From Massariosphaeria phaeospora (lineage: Eukaryota; Ascomycota; Dothideomycetes; Pleosporales), in the NCBI GenBank assembly GCA_011032825.1, contig JAADJZ010000039.1:124001-188000 (forward strand): DNA of 64,000 nt. Reading direction: 5' to 3'. Below, piece after piece: positions 57,927 through 64,000 of this stretch. Under the pieces are notes generated by a model. That model worked only from the letters and a program-made list of their open reading frames with translations, was not told the DNA's origin and did not search any database. Made by a program: the position numbers and the translations under genes. Numbering within the stretch: the stretch's first letter is position 1; the number at the start of each line of letters is the position of its first letter.

Positions 57927-58275
57927 CTAGTCGTATGAGTCACCCAGCAATCGGCCATCTGCGTCGAAGAGCTGGAGGTCCAATTTTTTCTTCCTCGCTT
58001 CCAGATCGCACACCTTTGCCCAGGCTACAGACGAGTGCTTTCCCTCCGCAAGACAGTCTTCTGCTTCAAAAGTTGAGTCTTCCAATTTCTGGTCAGGCTC
58101 TCTATCTTGAGGCATGAATACGTGCCCCTCCCGGGACACAGTGCGAAGTACGGCTGCCCGAAAGCGAGACGCCGTGCCGATGTATCTCCTCGCAGTACGG
58201 ACATTTGACGTAAACACTCGATGCATTCCAGTGAAGCACATCGATCTTCGGACGTAGTAATATGTTGGTAGACAT
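57927..58275 (-). pseudogene. CPYC...HRHG-motif gene remnant
   Basis: From an ATG at 58275 the minus strand reads 'KIDVLHWNASSVYVKCPYC' and then 'EEIHRHGVSLSGSRTSHC', followed by a Pro-Gly-Gly. I recognise this Cys/His module (CPYCxxxHRHG....SHCxPGG) from a family that is abundant and of unknown function in Dothideomycetes. After PGG the reading frame ends (stop near 58102). The expected continuation of the family (TYxFCFP-like) is better matched by the next frame ('GTYSCLKIES'), then by a third one ending 'LELQLFDADGRLLGDSYD'-like sequence at 57927. This suggests one or two frameshifts, although a missed intron cannot be ruled out. The stretch lies directly against the transposase relic. Confidence 0.5.
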
Positions 58276-58459
58276 GCCGTGTTTGATGAGAAAGGGATTG
58301 ATTCCGATGGAAATGTATGATGCTAAGCAAGCGAGTACGAGGGGCCTGCCGGGCTTAAGATGCCCACTGGCTTGGCGGGTGAGGTCCGTGCACCGGAAGA
58401 ATAGGTGTAGAAAAAAAACCGGAAGCTGGTTGTGCAAGTCACCATAGCTCCGCACTTCT

Positions 58460-59040
58460 CGTGCCAACACCTTACGTTCACGACCATGCTTTCCCTTGCC
58501 CTTGTCCGTGGCAGCCTCATCTTTAGCTGCGCGTGCCACGCGAGCCTGGTCGAGATCCTAGTAATTCATCACCCTCGCCGTCCCTACAACCAGCGACCCT
58601 GTCGTCCGTCGTTCCCTAGCTTCGTTATGGGTCGATCCTATACAATAGTCGGTTGTGATCCTGAAGAAGGCTTCGTCTGGCAAATAATATTTGGCGGCGC
58701 TTGCGAGCTTCTGCACACGCCTCTGTAGACGTTGTCTGCTTGCCTTATCAGATGCGGGTGCACAAGTATCCTGTTTGATCAGGTCATATAATGACGTAAG
58801 AGCCTCCACCGTCACTGGTGTCACTGGCGTTACGGGTGTTGGCGGAGCTACATTCTGAGAAGAGGCCGTTGCTGCTACACCAGCATTGGGACTACTATTT
58901 TCTGCGGCATATCGCGAAGCACCCTTTCTGGGCTAAAAGGGAATAATTCAGCAACAGCCCATCCAGCTAGAATGTTCCTTTTGGTCATGGCTCTGTCCCT
59001 TGCTAGCTTTATAAAGGTATGTGAAGTGCTCCTTGCTAGA
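58460..59040 (-). pseudogene. Decayed pogo/Fot1-like DDE transposase, C-terminal part
   Basis: Pieces of one protein lie in order on the minus strand but in different frames. They are 'SKEHFTYLYK' (near 59020-59040), then 'FIKLARDRAMTKRNILAGW' and 'AVAELFPFSPERVLRDMPQK' (58988 ATG to a TAG at 58875), then 'PPTPVTPVTPVTVEALTSLY' and 'RQRLQRRVQKLASAAKY'. After a TAG at 58558 come 'DLDQARVARAAKDEAATD' and 'KGKGKHGRERK'. These blocks match the C-terminus of Tc1/mariner-superfamily pogo/Fot1-like transposases in fungi, downstream of the DDE domain. At least two frame changes and one nonsense codon show it is dead. The catalytic region and any terminal inverted repeats are not visible. Sequence upstream (59060-59480) is AT-rich and may be further decayed element DNA. 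Confidence 0.72.
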
Positions 59041-59491
59041 CATGTCTATACTGCCTCAATTCAGTCGTTCAACTTAATCACGCTATGTTATATTCAAGGG
59101 CGCAAAAATTGAAACGTCACATAGATGTAGCTTATAAGAGATATTAGTTCGGACAAAACCAGTACTAGGTATTTGCATCTACAGAAGTTCTGAAGTATAT
59201 TTTTGCATCCTTAACTACAACATAGAATCTCTTAGCTGCTACGGTCTGGCAGGGGTGCAAAGCAATCACGATTCTTAAGCACTTCTCAAGAAATGATCGC
59301 TAGCACGCGATAGGCACGTATTTTCCAATTTTACGGTATAGTATTAGACAACTTATCTTGGAAGGAGGATAGAAAGTACTTGACGATAACTCATTATACT
59401 ATAAGGTTGAGGTTTTAGGGTACTGGAGTAGCAAAAAGATTCCAGGAATGCTTAGCCAGCTCTCCGGGGGGTGTTAGCTAGTAAGTTGAAT
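59041..59491. other. AT-rich stretch between transposase relic and Cys/His-rich gene
   Basis: About 450 bp with clearly higher AT content than coding neighbours and no open frame of note. It may be the mutated remainder of the transposon or simply 3' flank of the gene at 59492. Confidence 0.4.
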
Positions 59492-60022
59492 CTACTTCTT
59501 CTTCTTCAGTAGCGATTCTTTGAAGTTCGCCGCAGGCTGAAGCCGTGTGGCCTTAAGCCTAGTTGGCGCTTTAGGCATACGCGATGCCCTAGCATTGCTC
59601 TCATTCACCTTCCGCAATTTGTTATAGTCCTCATAAGACTGGGGTATGTTCTTCTCTGGCTCTTTAGCGGGTTCCTCCTTCTGGATACCGACGAATTCGT
59701 TGGCAGGCTTCTTACCGCGTAAGGCGTCTTTGAACGCACGGTTGTAGCCATGGTTATAGGGATGCGTGCCGCAACCGCCAGGAGAATTGACCTGGAAGCG
59801 TTCACCGCATATACCTATGCTTCCATCTTTCCTTGTCTGTTCAGCCAGACAATATCCGAAATGGAGCTTTTCGTAGCACGATTTACTTGGTTTGGCTGCA
59901 CATTCTCCACAGTGGTGGGTGCGGTGGCAAATCACGGCTTCAGCAATGTTTCGAGTTTGCGGGTTGAAATTACCACGGTAGTTCTCTCCGTAGAGGGTAG
60001 GAAGGTCGAGTCCGAAAGACAT
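59492..60022 (-). CDS. Small Cys/His-rich lineage-specific protein with lysine tail
   Basis: A single exon of 176 aa. Cysteines and histidines are patterned as 'CHRTHHCGEC' followed by a Cys every few residues: 'KSCYEKLHFGYC', 'GICGERF' and 'GGCGTHPYNHGYNRAF'. This suggests one or two zinc-binding sites. The C-terminal third is charged and disordered and ends in a run of four lysines (LLKKKK). There is no signal peptide or membrane segment. I do not recognise the family. A nuclear or nucleic-acid-associated role would fit the zinc ligands and basic tail, but that is guesswork. The gene sits next to transposon debris in the accessory zone. The start at 60022 (MSFGLDLPTLYGENYRG) looks natural. 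Confidence 0.65.
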   Translation of the reverse strand: MSFGLDLPTLYGENYRGNFNPQTRNIAEAVICHRTHHCGECAAKPSKSCYEKLHFGYCLAEQTRKDGSIGICGERFQVNSPGGCGTHPYNHGYNRAFKDALRGKKPANEFVGIQKEEPAKEPEKNIPQSYEDYNKLRKVNESNARASRMPKAPTRLKATRLQPAANFKESLLKKKK

Positions 60023-60527
60023 GGTGTTTTAGATGTCGCGGTGAGAGTGTGTTTATGGAAGTAGTATGTGTTGAATGCGAAAAGTCGATGCGATGCGAGT
60101 GCTACCAGAGCTATTCGTGTGTGAGCTGCAAAGAGGAGAATCTCGCGGCAGGATATATACCTAATGGTCCGTAAGCATTGTATAGCAGTGAGTTGTATTC
60201 TCACAATGTTATAACGCTGATAACATTGTATAGGATTTATTCAGAGCGTGCCTTTATGAATACCCAGCTTCAAACATATCCGTGGTACAGGCAGATCACC
60301 ACAGGCCATCTCTTACACAAAGTATGAGTTATACACTGAAAGAAAAACTCCGGTTGGGCATCACTTTCCACAACCTTTGTTCTACTAACAAACAAAGGCG
60401 TTATTACTTCACAACCGCCTTTCACAGCTAAAGGTTGAATTATACTTAAAGAAATATCACAATCCCCCTCAACCCAACACCAAAGATCTACTCTACCGCC
60501 TACACCAGTGAGCAACACTCACTATAT
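60023..60527. promoter_or_regulatory. Divergent intergenic region, Cys/His-rich gene / APH-like gene
   Basis: A 505-bp spacer between two start codons. It is AT-rich, with 'tatatacc' and 'ctatatatgg' TATA-like words (about 60155-60162 and 60521-60530). The second lies directly at the first ATG of the APH-like gene, which favours the second ATG (60585) as the real start. Confidence 0.5.
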
Positions 60528-62057
60528 ATGGAAAACGGTCCTTGTCTTCCTGATATTACAGCGATCATCCGTCTGAAGTTTAAAATGCCTTCAAACGAAA
60601 CCCGGAAGCCCAACCTTTGGGAACAGGCTCAAATGTTGGGCCGCATTGTCTCCAAGTTGATCTCGGAGGCCTTTACGGCACCGATTCTGCACCAACCAGA
60701 GGATATCGAGATGGGGGGCGTTTCCCCCCACTCTTCCGCTCCTCGTTCATCCCGCACGTCGACCTCATCAAAACCACCGTGGGTCGATCGTCGCAATTTC
60801 GAAGCAATTGAAGCCATCGAGGACGGCGCGTTCGTGAAATTGCTTCTGCAACATCTTGACCCTGACAACAAGCTCGATCCCAACGATTGCGACGTGGTCG
60901 AACGCGCTCATGGTACTTACAACTATTGCGCGATTCTTTCAGTGGCCAACGACGATGCACGGTATGTCATCAAGGTTCCAGCGATCGGTACTGCAGCAGT
61001 GTGGCAGGCTGGTGATGCCTATAATCTCCGTAACGAGGTCTACACGATGAAGTACATCAGCTGCAACACCAACGTCCCCATCCCTAAGATTTATGGATGG
61101 GACGATTCACTCGATAACGCCATTGGCGCCCCGTATACCCTCATGCATGCAGTGCTTGGTATGCCTGCACACTACCTCTGGGACGATAAAAATGACCTCC
61201 ACAATCCTTCGATGAAGGTCGACACAGCTCGCCGCAACTTCCTGAAGAATCTGGCTAACACGATGGCAGAGCTTCGCCATCTAGCGTTCGACAAGATCGG
61301 CGCATTGCACTTCACCCAAGACCCTGAGGAGCAGGACGCCATACCCCCAACTGTCAGCCACTACTTCTCCGCCAACAGCGACGGCACCCTGAGCCAAATC
61401 GACGCCCACTCATCTAGCGAAGAATACTTCCAAGCCAAAAAGGACGCATTCGGCGAGGCTCTCACCAAGGACAAACCAGACGGCACTCTCGAGGACTTCG
61501 AGTACGGCATCCAAGCCTTCTACGACTTTGTCTTCCAAGCTTACCCCTTCACGCCGCAAGACCGCGCCGAGCCCGAGACCTTCGTGCTCGCGCACAACGA
61601 CCTCGACCTGCAGAACATCTACGTCGACTCGGCCGGCCACATCGTCGGCATCATCGACTGGGACAACACGCGCACGGTGCCGCGCTGCATCGGCTACGCC
61701 GCGCTGCCGCTGTTCCTGCGCAAGGACTGGGAGGACCCGGGCTACGACTTCGAAGAGCATCTGCCGACCTGGACGCTCGACGAGTACCGCGGCTTCTACG
61801 ACGAGTGCATGTGCGACGCGACGGCCTTCGCCGACGGCAAGTTCACGCGCAAGTCCAAGTTCTACGCCGCGGCCGCCATGGCCATGGAGGGCTGCAACGA
61901 GGACTGGTCCGACTTTCTGCAGCGCATGTTCAAGGAGATTGCGCCGCTGCGGGAAATCGATATGATGCAGTTTCTCACGCGCCTGGGTCGGGATGGGGGC
62001 TGGCCGGATGCGGAGCGCATGTTGAAGCGCGAGATTGGTGCGCTGTTTAATCCTTAG
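60528..62057 (+). CDS. Aminoglycoside-phosphotransferase (APH) family kinase-like protein, intact paralogue
   Basis: A single exon of 509 aa from the first ATG, or 490 aa from the ATG at 60585 (MPSNETRKPNLWEQ), which I prefer. The APH fold is complete: 'CAILSVANDDARYVIKVPA' (Lys), 'LRNEVYTMKYISCNTNVPIP', 'GAPYTLMHAVLGMPA', the catalytic loop 'LAHNDLDLQNIYVD' (HNDxDxxN) and the metal-binding 'VGIIDWDNTRTVPRC'. The C-terminal 'FLRKDWEDPGYDFEEHLPTW' and 'EYRGFYDEC' blocks follow. Members phosphorylate small molecules or are of unknown substrate; the fungal expansions are not drug-resistance genes by default. It is clearly related to the broken gene at 51030-52880. The same helpers are conserved: 'GAPY[IT][IL]M', 'GII', 'F[LV]PRC[VI]GY' and 'PLFLR'. 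The third quarter (61400-62050) is more GC-rich than the start. Confidence 0.86.
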   Translation: MENGPCLPDITAIIRLKFKMPSNETRKPNLWEQAQMLGRIVSKLISEAFTAPILHQPEDIEMGGVSPHSSAPRSSRTSTSSKPPWVDRRNFEAIEAIEDGAFVKLLLQHLDPDNKLDPNDCDVVERAHGTYNYCAILSVANDDARYVIKVPAIGTAAVWQAGDAYNLRNEVYTMKYISCNTNVPIPKIYGWDDSLDNAIGAPYTLMHAVLGMPAHYLWDDKNDLHNPSMKVDTARRNFLKNLANTMAELRHLAFDKIGALHFTQDPEEQDAIPPTVSHYFSANSDGTLSQIDAHSSSEEYFQAKKDAFGEALTKDKPDGTLEDFEYGIQAFYDFVFQAYPFTPQDRAEPETFVLAHNDLDLQNIYVDSAGHIVGIIDWDNTRTVPRCIGYAALPLFLRKDWEDPGYDFEEHLPTWTLDEYRGFYDECMCDATAFADGKFTRKSKFYAAAAMAMEGCNEDWSDFLQRMFKEIAPLREIDMMQFLTRLGRDGGWPDAERMLKREIGALFNP

Positions 62058-63027
62058 AGCGTTCATTCTAGGTGTCGGTCACTGGTGTTTGGTGGTGTCT
62101 TTGGTCACATACATACTAACCCACAGGTAATATTTTGCTCGGCACCTTTGGTAAGTATCTCGAAAGCCGTAACAACAATAACAAAACACGCCTCTAGTAG
62201 GCATCCTCTATTCATCCACCTAATTTCACGAAGAATAAACCATTTTTCCTATGTTCCAACCCTACTCCATAACCCCTTGTCCAGCTCAAGTCAGCAGTAG
62301 ATCCTTTATCACCTCTAACAAACAAACGTCTTGTAGTCTCACAAAACGGCCACCCATTCAGCTTACGCTGAAAACAAATGAGGGCTCCGCTTGAGCTGCT
62401 CGCGCAAACTTTCTCTAATCAAGTAGAGCCTTTTCTTGTGCCCAAAATATAGCCCTACGCCGTACAGCACAACTATTAACCACTATTTAGCGCTTAGATC
62501 TATTAATTAACCTCGTTCACGCTTCTAAGTGTTCCCACTACCAAATCGCACGGCAATCCGCATGCATCGATCACTTGCTGAATTCATCCAAGCGACGGAT
62601 TCAGAGGTTGAGGTACATCACCCCTTGTTCTAGCACTGTACAGAACAGAAAACAACATATCGCAAGCTAACCGCTAACATGCTCGCAGGCACCTACACAC
62701 AAAGATAGTCGCCGCAAGACACACTTCCACTGCTATAATTATGTGTATTACATCACAACAAAAGGATACCCCCTAAGCTACCTAAAACCGCATGAATCGT
62801 TCTGTAGACTAGACAAATAACTACACCCCATATCATGACCGATACGCACTACTAGGAAGACCTAAATTGTTTATCCCCATCTCGTTAACCTGAATAGCAT
62901 TATTACCTACTTAACTCACCTATCGAAATATGTCTCTCTTACTCACTAACTTACTTACTCCCTCTATGTACTGCACATAGTCTTACTTACACAGCACAGC
63001 GCATATACCATCCCCAGTCCTGAATAA
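62058..63027. other. Convergent intergenic region 3' of the APH-like gene
   Basis: A 970-bp stretch, AT-rich and low in open frames. 'Ttacttactta/ctcacta' type repetition lies at about 62905-62960. No gene is seen. Confidence 0.45.
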
Positions 63028-64000
63028 TCACACCACTCCCGCGTGGTACCCACCAGCAGACGGAGACGCCACTTTTGACGATTGAGACGACGACGAAGAC
63101 GACGTAGATAGCTTGGACGACGGACTGGGTTTAGGCGCGGGTGTCGGTATTGGCTTGGGACTTGGACTTGGCTTGAGCGTGGGAAGAAGCGTGTATTTCG
63201 GCGTCGGGATGGGTGTAGGGATCGGCTTTTCGCTCTTGGAAGAGGGCTTTGCGGAGCTGGAAGGCGGGGGCGAAGATGCGGAGGTCTTGGAACTCTTCGG
63301 GACGCTGGGAGTCTTTGTGCTGCTTGGCGGCGCGGAGCTCGGAGGTGGTGGTGGCAGTGGGGTGTAAGATGCTGGGGGAGCAGGCGTCTTAGTGCTGCTT
63401 GGCTTTGCTGGCGGAGATGCGGAAGGAGAAGACGCCTTGGAAGACTTTGGGACGCTGGGTGTTTTTGTGCTTGTAGGCTTTGGAGTCTTGCTGGACGGAG
63501 TCTTGGTAGACGAGTCGTTGGTAGGGGATGGCGAGGGCGATGGTGACTTCGAAGTCTCGAAGGTACTAGCGCTTGGGGTAGGTGTGACCTTATCCGTGTT
63601 CGTCGCCGCGCTAGTCGGCTCTTCTGTTGGTGTCGCGCTAGACGGAGATACGCTGTTTTTAGACGACGGTGACGAAGTGGGTTCCTCTGTAGATATCTCG
63701 CTAGAAGGGGATGCGCTGTTCTTGGACGACGGTGACGATGTGGCCTCCGAAGTAGGTGAGGTAGAGTCCTTCGAAGTCTCTGGCTCCTTCGTCGTTGTCG
63801 GGCTCGGTTGGTTAGTAGCAGTGCTTTCCGCTGTTGTCGCTTCTGCAGTATTACTGTCCGACTTGCTAGTCTTAGGCTTGGAACCCGGTTCAACGACTTC
63901 GCCATCGCCTGCAGCATCGGGACCAAAAGCTAGGCACTTGTCGAAAAGAGGCCATTCTTTCGACTAACATTCCACTTAGAACAATATACCAGGGTGATGA
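63028..64000 (-). CDS. Ser/Pro/Thr-rich, probably cell-wall or secreted protein; 5' part beyond window
   Basis: The minus-strand exon 63028-63963 encodes 311 residues plus a TGA and is open throughout. It is not found by start-codon-based searches because its own start lies right of the window. A likely acceptor (..atgttag) ends at 63964, so an intron lies between. The exon begins 'SKEWPLFDKCLAFGPDAAGD', a short folded-looking piece with one Cys. It then changes to a low-complexity Ser/Pro/Thr/Lys tail with repeated 'SSPSSKNS[AV]SPSS' and 'STKTPSVPKSSK' units. The tail ends 'SPSAGGYHAGVV' with no hydrophobic GPI-type tail. Such O-glycosylation-prone regions are common in secreted and wall proteins. 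The N-terminal domain is not visible. Two copies each of the repeat words suggest internal duplication. Confidence 0.75.

Noticed and set aside
60528..62057. APH-like gene as an antibiotic-resistance gene
   Set aside because: Fungal APH-fold families are large and mostly of unknown substrate. The sequence is native-looking and shows no sign of recent transfer from bacteria.
62964..63926. A 320-codon Arg/Leu/Pro-rich frame on the minus strand
   Set aside because: It is the frame-shifted shadow of the Ser/Pro/Thr-rich protein on the same strand. The strong Arg and Leu bias is what TCx/CCx/ACx codons give when read out of frame.
63392..63967. A 191-codon plus-strand frame with hydrophobic, Gly/Val-rich content
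   Set aside because: It is the antisense of the Ser/Pro/Thr-rich exon; its repetition mirrors the sense repeats.

Overview
This window is nuclear DNA of a filamentous ascomycete (Pezizomycotina), most likely a Dothideomycete. The evidence is many short introns (about 47-98 nt, usually GT..AG with CTAAC/CTGAC-like branch sites), small divergent or convergent gene pairs, fungal family versions of universal genes, long microsatellite-rich intergenic stretches, and a relic of the 'CPYC...HRHG' family that I associate with Dothideomycetes. The class is inferred; the kingdom and subphylum are well supported. I saw no tRNA, rRNA, CRISPR array or bacterial-type operon.

Layout. 0-10 kb is conserved housekeeping: a LAA2-like AP-1 accessory protein (cut by the left edge), nucleoporin NSP1, the mitochondrial ATPase inhibitor IF1, a 14-3-3 protein and an F-box-like protein. 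10-18.5 kb is sparse: a degenerate tandem repeat, a RING-H2 protein and a five-exon histidine acid phosphatase. 18.5-28.3 kb is dense and conserved: a SCOC-type short coiled-coil protein, DUS3, a BAP31/YET homologue, SDH4 and MAS1. SDH4 and MAS1 are both mitochondrial and share a 264-bp divergent promoter with a CCAAT box. 29.6-37.3 kb holds a 1163-aa ankyrin protein, an MFS monocarboxylate-type transporter and an unknown protein. 37.3-48.8 kb is mostly non-coding and rich in pentanucleotide microsatellites; its only clear gene is an SFP1-type split C2H2 zinc-finger regulator. 48.8-64 kb mixes conserved and accessory content: CTNNBL1, a broken aminoglycoside-phosphotransferase-like (APH) gene and an intact paralogue about 8 kb away, a mitochondrial P-loop ATPase with an altered Walker A motif, a ferroportin-like transporter, a decayed pogo/Fot1-like transposase, a decayed CPYC/HRHG gene, a Cys/His-rich lysine-tailed protein, and a Ser/Pro/Thr-rich protein cut by the right edge.

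How the genes relate. There is no obvious biosynthetic cluster. Shared themes are mitochondria (IF1, SDH4, MAS1, the P-loop ATPase), nuclear transport and RNA work (NSP1, DUS3, CTNNBL1), and ER/Golgi membranes (LAA2-like, SCOC, BAP31). The 51-64 kb part looks like the accessory zone, where duplication, gene death and transposon decay are visible. The clearest anomalies are the APH pseudogene beside an intact paralogue, the Walker A substitution, a 224-codon stop-free leader in frame with SFP1, and two 69-nt introns with no stop codon.
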